Positions 1-6,178 of a stretch of DNA of 6,296 bases are shown here, in pieces (the stretch's first letter is position 1; each line of letters begins with the position of its first letter). The position numbers and the translations under genes are program-made. The notes below the pieces were generated by a model. It did no database searches. It saw only the letters and a list, made by a program, of their open reading frames with translations, and was not told the origin of the DNA. Source of the DNA: Candidatus Eiseniibacteriota bacterium (GTDB lineage Bacteria > Arandabacterota > Arandabacteria > Arandabacterales > Arandabacteraceae). Location: NCBI GenBank assembly GCA_030592245.1, contig JAUVJV010000143.1, positions 1 through 6,296 on the forward strand. The letters run 5' to 3'.

Positions 1-62
1 GTACCCTACGTACGCCTCACTCCGGGAACTTCACTCGCCTCGCGTTTGAGCATCCTGCGCCG

Positions 63-162
63 GCCCCGATCGGGTCTGGCGGGCGCCTGGCATCTGGACA
101 AACCAAGTTCGCCCCGATCCGCCCCGATCCGCCCCGATCGGGTCTGGTGTGATCCTGGCATC
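63..162. repeat. Pair of imperfect 32-bp direct repeats flanking a tandem 10-mer
   Basis: Two 32-bp copies lie at 63-94 and 131-162. Both begin GCCCCGATCGGGTCTGG and end CCTGGCATC. They differ at four of the six positions in between, giving 28/32 identity. Immediately before the second copy the 10-mer GCCCCGATCC occurs twice in tandem (111-130), and the second copy itself begins with a third near-copy (131-140). Each 32-mer contains the palindrome CCCGATCGGG. The block lies just past the stop codon of the flippase gene and may continue beyond the left edge. No coding frame or U-tract terminator is apparent here. It could be an intergenic repeat family, a protein-binding cluster or the product of local duplication; the sequence does not decide between these. 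Confidence 0.7.
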
Positions 163-185
163 AGGGCATCCTCTACCGGCTCCGT

Positions 186-1658
186 TTAGCGGGAGCGGAC
201 TGCGGCAAGTACCTCCCGGATCAGGCTCACCACCTGATATCCGAACGGCCTCCCGGCGAAATGTATCGAGACAAGATAGGCGAGTCCAAATGCGGCAATC
301 GAGAGCACGAGCCGGAGTGGGGTTCCGTATCCATCCGGAAGGCCTGCCCTCAAGGCCATCACGGCAAGGGTGGCGAGGACCGATGATGAGAGCGGCACCG
401 CAAGCAACCTGATTACGCTGCCTGTCCGGCACTCGGTGAGTTTCACCACCCGGCGCAGGAACAGGATGCTCGCGACAAGTGCGGCCGCGACCACCGCCCA
501 GGCTGTTCCGAGGATCCCCCAGCGCGCGGTCAGCGGGTAAACCAGGACGGCCAGCACGCAAAGTTGGACAAGCTGGTACTTGGTCATCAATCTTGGCCGG
601 CCCACGGCAACGAAAACCGGCCCGGCCGTGGCGATGATGGCGCTTAAGGCCCCACCCACAGCGAGGACCTGCATCGCGGGTACGGCGGGCATCCACTTCT
701 CTCCAAGAAGCGCCCTGGTGACATCGGGAGCCAGCAGGAGGATCATCGCGGCCAGCGGGGTGGCCACGAAAGCCGTCACCTGCAGGACCCTCAGGTAGGC
801 TTCCTTGATCCTCTGCATGGTCTCCTGCATCTTGGAATAAGCCGGAATGGTAACGTGCTGGATAATCATGGTGAGCTCGGTCGCGGGCAGATTGGAGAGC
901 CTGTGGGCGATCTGGTAGAAGCCCAGCATCGTCGCGCCGAACAGTTTTCCGATCAGCGCCTTATCCCCCTGGTTGAGCAGCAAAGTGATGGTACTCGATC
1001 CCAGGATCCATTTGCCGAAACCGAACAGCTCCCTGATCTTGTCCATATCGAAACTGAGCCGCGGCCGGTACGGGTGGATCGCATAACTCACGGCCAGCCT
1101 GACCAGGTTGCCCGCGAGAACCGCGAGTACCAGTGCCCATACGCTCCTTAGGATGACCGCGGCGACAATGGCGACGACCACGTCTGCGAGCCTGCCGCTG
1201 AACTCGAAGATGAACTGCTTACGGAACTCGAGCTCTTTACGGAAATAGACGATGCCGATGTTCTGCAGTCCCATGCAAAGCACCGAGAATGAGATCACCC
1301 TGATCAACGGGACGGCCCTGGGGGTGTTGAAGAAACTCGACGCAAGGGGTGCGACCAGCTGGAGGAGGGCGAAAAGAACAATTCCACGCATGAGGCCGGC
1401 GGTCCAGGCCGGATCAAGGTATGCCTCGACACGTTCCTTGCGCTGTATGAGCGCAACATCGAAGCCGGTCTGCGTCACGGTATCGATGGTGGTCATCGCG
1501 AGTATCGCGATTCCCATGAGTCCGAAGTCATTGGGCGAGAGGAGGCGAGCCACGATCACCAGGCGGGCTACGGTCAGCAGCTGCATCGCTACTCTGAGGG
1601 AGAACACCCAGAAGCCGCCTCTGACAGCCCGATGCAGCAGTCCTGTTTCGCTGGTCAT
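186..1658 (-). CDS. Wzx/WzxC-like polysaccharide flippase (MVF/MOP superfamily)
   Basis: A 490-aa integral inner-membrane protein of the oligosaccharidyl-lipid flippase type, which moves undecaprenyl-linked sugar repeat units across the inner membrane for O-antigen, capsule or exopolysaccharide. The N-terminus reads like the COG2244 family: an amphipathic start, a first hydrophobic helix (about 16-36), the ARLLSPNDFGLMG signature at 37-49 and ALIQRKE at 69-75. A long series of hydrophobic segments follows, consistent with the usual 12-14 membrane helices, with polar loops such as the YFRKELEFRKQF region. Length is normal for the family and no truncation is seen. The ATG at 1658 is the first available start in the frame. 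Its only purine-rich upstream match, AGAGAGG at 1679-1673, sits 14 nt away, so initiation may be weak. It is transcribed divergently from the regulator operon. No glycosyltransferase or polymerase gene is visible here, so the polymer it serves cannot be named. Confidence 0.9.
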   Translation of the reverse strand: MTSETGLLHRAVRGGFWVFSLRVAMQLLTVARLVIVARLLSPNDFGLMGIAILAMTTIDTVTQTGFDVALIQRKERVEAYLDPAWTAGLMRGIVLFALLQLVAPLASSFFNTPRAVPLIRVISFSVLCMGLQNIGIVYFRKELEFRKQFIFEFSGRLADVVVAIVAAVILRSVWALVLAVLAGNLVRLAVSYAIHPYRPRLSFDMDKIRELFGFGKWILGSSTITLLLNQGDKALIGKLFGATMLGFYQIAHRLSNLPATELTMIIQHVTIPAYSKMQETMQRIKEAYLRVLQVTAFVATPLAAMILLLAPDVTRALLGEKWMPAVPAMQVLAVGGALSAIIATAGPVFVAVGRPRLMTKYQLVQLCVLAVLVYPLTARWGILGTAWAVVAAALVASILFLRRVVKLTECRTGSVIRLLAVPLSSSVLATLAVMALRAGLPDGYGTPLRLVLSIAAFGLAYLVSIHFAGRPFGYQVVSLIREVLAAVRSR

Positions 1659-1789
1659 AAGCGGGCCCGAATCCTCTCTGGAGAATCACATGAACGATCG
1701 GTACCGAACAACATATGGCCGATGCTAAGGCAGGCGGGCTGATTCCACAACTAAATACCTGAAGTACAAACCTGTGCTATCCTCCGCGC

Positions 1790-1820
1790 TTGACAAGGAG
1801 TGCGCACTGTGAGTTAATGT
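1790..1820 (+). promoter_or_regulatory. Candidate sigma-70-type promoter for the leader and operon
   Basis: A perfect -35 box TTGACA lies at 1790-1795. The best -10 candidate is TAATGT at 1815-1820, which keeps the important T1, A2 and T6 but has a long 19-nt spacer; TTAATG at 1814-1819 is an alternative with 18 nt. Transcription would start near 1825-1828, just before the leader hairpin. The strong -35 and the placement ahead of a hairpin and terminator support it. The imperfect -10 and spacer lower confidence. Confidence 0.4.
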
Positions 1821-1822
1821 TA

Positions 1823-1911
1823 GGGCTGCACAAAAGTGTAAGCACGAAAGGCGCGGGAACCTGTCTCAGGCCTCACAGAAGAGGCCCGGGATAGGTTTCC
1901 GTTTTTTTGTG
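1823..1911 (+). ncRNA. Structured leader RNA or small RNA ending in an intrinsic terminator
   Basis: Between the candidate promoter and the small-protein gene lies an approximately 85-nt structured segment. A 5' hairpin forms from GCTGCAC (1825-1831 region), loop AAAA and GTGT plus AGC (to about 1843), with one bulged A. A linker ACGAAAGGCGC (1844-1854) joins it to the large terminator stem at 1855-1900 and its U-tract. The element ends about 17 nt before the Shine-Dalgarno site of the downstream gene, the geometry of a transcription attenuator or riboswitch leader. A separate small RNA made from the same promoter is equally possible. I compared it mentally with c-di-GMP-I, cobalamin, fluoride, ZTP, THF and preQ1 consensus cores and found no convincing match, so the class is unassigned. 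Confidence 0.5.
1855..1908 (+). terminator. Strong intrinsic terminator upstream of the small-protein gene
   Basis: Positions 1855-1874 pair with 1881-1900 around the loop ACAGAA (1875-1880). Nineteen of 20 positions pair, counting three G-U wobbles, with a single A-C mismatch at 1868/1887. A single G and then seven T residues (1902-1908) follow. This is a textbook Rho-independent terminator on the plus strand. It cannot serve the flippase gene, which runs the other way from 1658. It therefore terminates either a short RNA or the leader of the downstream operon. Confidence 0.85.
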
Positions 1912-1927
1912 TCTTATTGAGGTTACA

Positions 1928-1934
1928 GAGGGGG
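1928..1934 (+). promoter_or_regulatory. Ribosome binding site of the small-protein gene
   Basis: GAGGGGG ends 7 nt before the ATG at 1942. This spacing favours ATG 1942 over the in-frame TTG one codon upstream at 1939. The site begins 20 nt after the U-tract of the terminator, so read-through decides whether the operon is expressed from the upstream promoter. Confidence 0.8.
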
Positions 1935-1941
1935 TGGTTTG

Positions 1942-2265
1942 ATGCGCAGGACCATTATCGTCCTGATTATCTCAACCGTGCTGTTGTGGGGCTCGGCCGC
2001 TCTGGGCCGCCGCTCGCCGACCACTCGGTGGGATGGCGATCCGGATGAGTACCAGGCGACGGCTGTCCACGATGAGAAGAGTCTCAAGACGTGGATTACG
2101 TCTCGCTCTAACGGCGGGCATAAGAGAACCAGCAGAGTCGCGTCGGAGCCCGGGGTGTCTGATCCCGGCGTATCCGGAGAGTCCCGGTCAAGGTATCTGG
2201 GCAGACTCCTCTGGGAGATTCTCTTTCCTGGAAAGAAGCAGCGATGCAGTGGGGAGGGCAGATAG
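1942..2265 (+). CDS. Small predicted secreted protein with a DGDPDEY motif, unknown function
   Basis: A 107-aa protein of no family I can name with certainty. The first 22 residues form a typical Sec signal: MRR, a hydrophobic core (about 5-17, IIVLIISTVLLWG) and SAALG just before a basic RR, with likely cleavage near residues 20-22. The mature part is polar and low in predicted structure. It carries W-DGDPDEY at 30-37, a short internal duplication in EPGVSDPGVSG, and a C-terminal amphipathic or hydrophobic stretch YLGRLLWEILF (85-95), followed by a basic tail with one cysteine (102). It has a good Shine-Dalgarno site. The stop is one base before the ATG of the TPR-sigma-54 regulator, implying co-transcription and translational coupling. 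By analogy with Phr peptides beside Rap regulators it may be a signal precursor or a regulated exported partner. That is inference only. It could also be a short lipid-independent envelope protein or a leader ORF whose translation matters more than its product. Confidence 0.75.
   Translation: MRRTIIVLIISTVLLWGSAALGRRSPTTRWDGDPDEYQATAVHDEKSLKTWITSRSNGGHKRTSRVASEPGVSDPGVSGESRSRYLGRLLWEILFPGKKQRCSGEGR
2251..2258 (+). promoter_or_regulatory. Ribosome binding site fixing the start of the TPR-sigma-54 regulator
   Basis: GGGGAGGG lies 8 nt before the ATG at 2267 and inside the last codons of the upstream gene. The reading frame stays open upstream to 2033, but no comparable site precedes those earlier ATG codons and they would overlap the small-protein gene out of frame. 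The start at 2267 is therefore strongly preferred. Confidence 0.85.
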
Positions 2266-2266
2266 T

Positions 2267-5167
2267 ATGCACGATCCCAATCCATCTGAAGCATGTTTCC
2301 CAGGAAGAAGGCGTCCCAGGGAGGGGATTGAAGATGTCCTGGATCAGAAAGAAGCCCGGCTGGGCGACCTGTGCATGGCCGTCGGCAGCCTGGGTGACGC
2401 CCTTGCCTATTACAGGCAAGCGCTCACGAAGACCACGGAGGATGATGTAGAGACGCGGCTGGAAGTCATCCTCAAGGCATCCGCCTGCCTGAGGCGGCAG
2501 GGAAAGACGGAAGAAGCTCTCACCTTTGTCGAAGGCGTCGACATATCGTTTACCGGCAGGTGCAGACGAGACCTGCTGGCGGAGAAGGCCACGCTTCTGT
2601 GCCTTCTGGGCAGATACGGCGAAGCCGCGCAGGTGTGCGAGGATGCGCAGAGGAATGAGAGTGGTGATGAACGCGAGAAGGATGCGGGCATTTACCTTGT
2701 GCTCGGCCACGTTCTTGCCAGGCTTTGCAAGTGGAGACAGGCCATCGTCTGTCTGGAGCAGGCGGCAACGTTCGGGCGAATGTGCGGCGATACGCGAACC
2801 CTGGGGAACGCGCTCAACAACCTCGGGATCGTCTATAAGAACCTGTGCAGGTTCAAGGAATCTGCGCGGTGCCTCAGGAAAGCGGTTAAGGCCGCCAGGC
2901 AGGCGCGCGATGAGGGGAGCCTGGCCGTGAGGCTGCTCAATCTTGCCAACACACTTTTCAAGATGGGAGAGATCGAAGAGGCGGACAGGGCAATAGTCGA
3001 GTGTATGAGGACCGCATCGTCTCTCAACATTGACCGTACCCGGGTTCTGGCGTCAATCTGCGAAGCGAGGATCGAGAAGGCGAGGGGAGCCCTCACAGAG
3101 GCCGAGCGTCTGATCCGCGAAGCGATCGCCGAGGCTGAGCAGGGAGAAGACCCGAGAACCTGGCTCGTGGGGAGTGAGACCCTGGGCGAAGTGCTTCTGG
3201 AAAAGGGAGATACTGCCGCGGCAAGAAAAGTGCTGGAAGACTGCATCGATGCGCTGTCGCCGCATACCAAGGACGTGGAAGCGGAAGTCCGCTCAAGGCT
3301 GGCCGAAGTCTACCTGCGTGCGGGTAAGAAGGATGACGCCGTGGAGATGGCAGCCCAGGCGGTGCGGATTGCCGAAGAGATAGGTGATCTCTACGAAGCC
3401 GGGCGGGCTCACAGGTGCCTGGGAATCGCGCGCGTGAGCTCGCCGGAGAAGGAAGATCACATCGCACGTGCCAAGGAGATTTTCCGGCGGATAGGAGCGG
3501 CGCTCGAGCTCGGTATCACCCTGCGGGCCGAGGCCGGTCTTCGCCCGCGCGATCGCGAGAAATCTGTTGCCTGTCTTAAGAGAGCGCTGTCGATATTCGA
3601 GCGGTGTGGAGCTCGAAGGTTGCGCGTTCGCACTCTCTGTGACCTGGCGGTGGCTTACGAGCTCGAGCAGAGTCACGAGAAGGCAATGGTTTGCATAGAA
3701 GACGCACGAGGGGAAGCCGCGGGTAATCTCGAGGACACCGAACTGCTGTCTCAGGCGGGAGTCCGGCTCGATGGTCTCCTCGCCAGGAGGCTTGCCCGGT
3801 CCGACGATGCGGCGCCCTCGAGTGTCGAAGCGGTCTTTTCACACCTCAAGTCGAGACTGCACGCCTCGGCCCTGGTGTTCGCCCGGCTGGATGAGCAGGA
3901 TTCACCGGCAATCATGAGAGTTTCCGGCATATCCAGGGAGGCCTCGCTCACGATGGCGAAGATGGTTGCAGCCAAGCCGGCCAACCCCTTCCTGTCGACG
4001 GATGTCTCAAGGATGATGGCCTGTCCCGGCCTGCCCGATAGCCTCAACTGCCTCATCGGCGTTCGTTTTGGCCGGCAGGGTGGCAGGGGACTGCTGATAG
4101 CCTGCTGGCCGCCCGCCGGGGCATCTTCGATTGTCAGGGCGCACTATGAGATTCGTGACATCCTGCCCGTGCTGGAGCGAGGCCTGGAGCTCAGCCGTGG
4201 AAGCGGTCTCCCGATTTCAATCGGCGGCATGCTGACCGCGGACGATAAGCTCAAGCGCATTCTCCTGTCGCTCTCTCGCCTCGCTGACAGTTCCGCGGGC
4301 ATCCTGATAATGGGGGAGACCGGAACGGGCAAGGAGCTTATCGCGCGGGCAATCCATGCCATGAGTCCCCGAGCCGGGCATCCGATGGTGGTGCAGAACT
4401 GCGCCGCCCTTCCGGAACAGCTCCTGGAGAGCGAATTATTCGGGCACAAGGCGGGCGCGTTCACCGGAGCGCGCTCAGACAAGAGAGGGCTCCTTGAGAT
4501 CGCGAACGGGGGGACCTTCTTTCTCGATGAGATCGGGGAGATCAGCCCGGCGATGCAGGCCAAGATGCTCCGGTCGATCGAGACAGGTGAGATCCGGCGG
4601 GTGGGGGACACGCTTACCCGGCCTGTTGATGCGAGGTTCGTGAGCGCCACGAACAAGAACCTGGAAGAGGAGGTCGAGCAGGGCCGCTTCAGGAAGGATC
4701 TCTTCTATCGGTTGAATGTGGTCTCGGTGAAACTTCCCCCGTTAAGGGACCGCGTCGGGGATATCGAGATCCTTGCGTGGCTGTTCCTGTCCAGGTTTGC
4801 CAGGAAGGTGGGGAAACAGATCGATGGGATAAGGGATGACGCCATGCGTGCGCTGGCGGCCTATGACTGGCCGGGCAATGTCCGACAGCTCGAAAACGAG
4901 ATTGAGAGGGCCGTGACCATGGTCCGCTCCGGGGTACCGATCACGCCCGACCTTCTCTCGGCGAGCATTACCGGTGGCGAGGACTCGGACGCGCCGTGCA
5001 GCCTCAAGGACGAGCTGCGGATGGTTGAAAAGCGACGAATCCTGGCTGCGCTGCGCGAGTGCAAGTGGAACAAGACACATGCAGCGCGCAAGCTGGGCAA
5101 TCTCAGTCGTCCGGCCTTGATAGCCAAGATGAAAAGGCTGGGGATTCCACTCCAGCCAACTGATTAG
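2267..5167 (+). CDS. TPR / GAF-like / AAA+ sigma-54-dependent transcriptional activator with FIS-type HTH
   Basis: A 966-aa cytoplasmic enhancer-binding protein. Residues about 22-505 are a long TPR superhelix of roughly ten repeats, including NALNNLGIVYKNLCRFKESA and LLNLANTLFKMGEIEEAD. Residues about 515-645 look like a GAF-type sensor, a weaker call. The sigma-54 AAA+ domain spans about 660-905 and is intact: Walker A GETGTGKE (683-690), sigma-54-contacting GAFTGA (730-735), Walker B FFLDE (D754, E755), the FRKDLFYRL arginine-finger region (808-816) and WPGNVRQLEN sensor II (868-877). A FIS-like helix-turn-helix ends the protein (about 934-960, NKTHAARKLG and SRPALIAKMKRLGI). It should hydrolyse ATP to open sigma-54 polymerase complexes at distant enhancers. 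No receiver, kinase or FHA domain is present, so activity is probably controlled by a protein, peptide or small ligand bound through the TPR or GAF part. It is coupled to the small secreted protein upstream. Targets are unknown. Confidence 0.95.
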   Translation: MHDPNPSEACFPGRRRPREGIEDVLDQKEARLGDLCMAVGSLGDALAYYRQALTKTTEDDVETRLEVILKASACLRRQGKTEEALTFVEGVDISFTGRCRRDLLAEKATLLCLLGRYGEAAQVCEDAQRNESGDEREKDAGIYLVLGHVLARLCKWRQAIVCLEQAATFGRMCGDTRTLGNALNNLGIVYKNLCRFKESARCLRKAVKAARQARDEGSLAVRLLNLANTLFKMGEIEEADRAIVECMRTASSLNIDRTRVLASICEARIEKARGALTEAERLIREAIAEAEQGEDPRTWLVGSETLGEVLLEKGDTAAARKVLEDCIDALSPHTKDVEAEVRSRLAEVYLRAGKKDDAVEMAAQAVRIAEEIGDLYEAGRAHRCLGIARVSSPEKEDHIARAKEIFRRIGAALELGITLRAEAGLRPRDREKSVACLKRALSIFERCGARRLRVRTLCDLAVAYELEQSHEKAMVCIEDARGEAAGNLEDTELLSQAGVRLDGLLARRLARSDDAAPSSVEAVFSHLKSRLHASALVFARLDEQDSPAIMRVSGISREASLTMAKMVAAKPANPFLSTDVSRMMACPGLPDSLNCLIGVRFGRQGGRGLLIACWPPAGASSIVRAHYEIRDILPVLERGLELSRGSGLPISIGGMLTADDKLKRILLSLSRLADSSAGILIMGETGTGKELIARAIHAMSPRAGHPMVVQNCAALPEQLLESELFGHKAGAFTGARSDKRGLLEIANGGTFFLDEIGEISPAMQAKMLRSIETGEIRRVGDTLTRPVDARFVSATNKNLEEEVEQGRFRKDLFYRLNVVSVKLPPLRDRVGDIEILAWLFLSRFARKVGKQIDGIRDDAMRALAAYDWPGNVRQLENEIERAVTMVRSGVPITPDLLSASITGGEDSDAPCSLKDELRMVEKRRILAALRECKWNKTHAARKLGNLSRPALIAKMKRLGIPLQPTD

Positions 5168-5264
5168 GCGGTGTTCCGGGCTGATAGCGGAGCGCGCTGA
5201 GAGAGATTGTGCGGCGTCGGGGCAGGCCTCGCGTGGTTGCTCGTGGGGGGCAGGAAAACCGAAT

Positions 5265-5284
5265 GCCGGGTGCCGTAACCCGGC
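5265..5284 (+). repeat. Short GC-rich hairpin downstream of the regulator gene
   Basis: GCCGGGT (5265-5271) pairs perfectly with ACCCGGC (5278-5284) around the loop GCCGTA. There is no T-run after it, so it is not a convincing intrinsic terminator by itself. It may protect the 3' end of the regulator mRNA or be chance in GC-rich DNA. Apart from this hairpin and the inverted repeat that follows, I see nothing in the 204-bp spacer 5168-5371. Confidence 0.4.
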
Positions 5285-5298
5285 GCCGCACAGAACAG

Positions 5299-5355
5299 AA
5301 AATTGGGGACAGACACCTATTTCGTTGCTCGAAATAGGTGTCTGTCCCCAATTTT
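5299..5355. repeat. Perfect 26-bp inverted repeat with 5-nt loop (REP-like element / bidirectional terminator)
   Basis: Positions 5299-5324 are perfectly complementary to 5330-5355, with loop TTGCT. The arm begins AAAATTGGGGACAGACACC and the other ends in CCCCAATTTT, so both RNA strands would form a hairpin ending in U residues. It sits between the convergent 3' ends of the regulator (stop at 5167) and the methyltransferase (stop at 5372), as a shared bidirectional terminator would. From memory, the GGGGACAGACACC core recurs as a palindromic repeat in many uncultured bacterial genomes, often near IS200-like (REP-associated) tyrosine transposase genes. No such transposase is in this window. 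The stem is seen directly; the repeat family assignment is recollection. Confidence 0.85.
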
Positions 5356-5371
5356 GCTTCTATTTGCTTTT

Positions 5372-6142
5372 CTATGCCTTGATGCGGTAGAGGTTTTTCT
5401 CGAGGCGCTCGGCGGCGAGTTCGAAGTACTCTTTCACGATCTCAAAACCGATGTAGTTCCGTCCCAGTTTCTTGCTTAAGACCGCGACCTGGCCCGAGCC
5501 GAGGAAGGGGTCCAGTACGAGGTCGCCTTCCTCGCTGGAGTACATCAGTATCTTCTCTATCAGCTCGGCGGGCAGCTTCGTGGGGGTCTTGCGGTCACCG
5601 GTCCAGTACTCGCGGTTGATTACCCAGACGTCCTCCTTGTCCCGGTAATGAAGGCTTCCACCCTTAGCATCCCTGGCATCCTTTTCGAACCTGGAGAAGG
5701 GGAAGAACCTGCGTTCCTTTTCGTTCTTGCAGACATAGAGGCAGTGATAGTGGGAGGTGACATACTTTCGCCTGGTCACGACGCCGAACTGGTACTTCCA
5801 TATAAGGTGATTGACCAGCGTCAGTCCGGTCTCGTCGATGACATTGAGAATGTCCCGGAGGTTGTTCCAGCCCGAGAAAATATACAGACTCCCCGATGGC
5901 TTCAAGACCCGCCAGGCCTCACTCATCCAGTTAAGAGTGAACTCGGGATAGCGCTCCCTGGGAATCTCATTATAGCCCTCGAGTACCCGTGAGGCGGTGC
6001 GGTTATAGTTGCCCCGTCTGGCCTTGAACTCGATCGCGAACGGAGGGTCGGTGATTACCAGGTCCACCGATGAAGCCGTGATCCGCTTTATGCCCTCCAG
6101 GCAGTCCTCATTGTGGATGGTGTTCGGCTGCAGTTTGTTCAT
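5372..6142 (-). CDS. Site-specific DNA methyltransferase, beta-class amino-MTase (N6_N4_Mtase family)
   Basis: A 256-aa S-adenosylmethionine-dependent enzyme predicted to methylate an exocyclic amino group, probably adenine N6, at a specific DNA site. Motif order is beta-class: the catalytic motif IV TDPPF is near the N-terminus (31-35) and the SAM-binding motif I DPFLGSG near the C-terminus (211-217), followed by NYIGFEI. SLYIF and NHLIWKY lie between. The catalytic motif ends in F instead of the commoner Y. At 256 aa it is near the minimal length and lacks the long C-terminal extension of CcrM. GGAGG at 6159-6155 is 12 nt from ATG 6142 and 3 nt from the in-frame TTG at 6151, so the start is uncertain by three codons; ATG is preferred. 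No restriction gene is visible on either side, so it looks like an orphan regulatory, phage-derived or protective methyltransferase. Its recognition site cannot be read from sequence. Confidence 0.93.
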   Translation of the reverse strand: MNKLQPNTIHNEDCLEGIKRITASSVDLVITDPPFAIEFKARRGNYNRTASRVLEGYNEIPRERYPEFTLNWMSEAWRVLKPSGSLYIFSGWNNLRDILNVIDETGLTLVNHLIWKYQFGVVTRRKYVTSHYHCLYVCKNEKERRFFPFSRFEKDARDAKGGSLHYRDKEDVWVINREYWTGDRKTPTKLPAELIEKILMYSSEEGDLVLDPFLGSGQVAVLSKKLGRNYIGFEIVKEYFELAAERLEKNLYRIKA

Positions 6143-6178
6143 GGCCGGCAAGATCCTCCGTTCTCAAGCCAGGACTGG

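Noticed and set aside
63..162. CRISPR array
   Set aside because: There are only two imperfect copies, the sequence between them is itself partly repetitive, and no cas gene is present.
31..696. A 221-codon minus-strand open frame overlapping the flippase 3' end
   Set aside because: It is rich in Arg, Gly and Pro, has no recognisable domain and covers the repeat block. The overlapping flippase frame is clearly real.
1659..1789. Promoter for the flippase gene on the minus strand
   Set aside because: No pair of -35 and -10 boxes with acceptable spacing could be found by eye. A promoter must exist or the gene is read from elsewhere, but I cannot place it.
1823..1911. c-di-GMP-I (GEMM) riboswitch
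   Set aside because: A loose resemblance around ACGAAAGG exists, but the conserved GGGACGCAAAGCC segment and the second conserved stem are missing.
1741..1941. Sigma-54 promoter (GG-N10-GC type) giving autoregulation of the operon
   Set aside because: No convincing TGGCAC and TTGC pair with correct spacing was seen, although a systematic matrix scan was not possible.
2033..2266. N-terminal extension of the TPR-sigma-54 protein by 78 residues (open frame from 2033)
   Set aside because: It overlaps the well-supported small-protein gene in another frame, lacks a good ribosome binding site and has an arginine/serine-rich composition typical of a shadow frame. The GGGGAGGG site at 2251-2258 supports the start at 2267.
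5168..5298. Small gene in the convergent spacer
   Set aside because: No frame with a start, ribosome binding site and coding-like composition is present; only a short GC-rich hairpin stands out.
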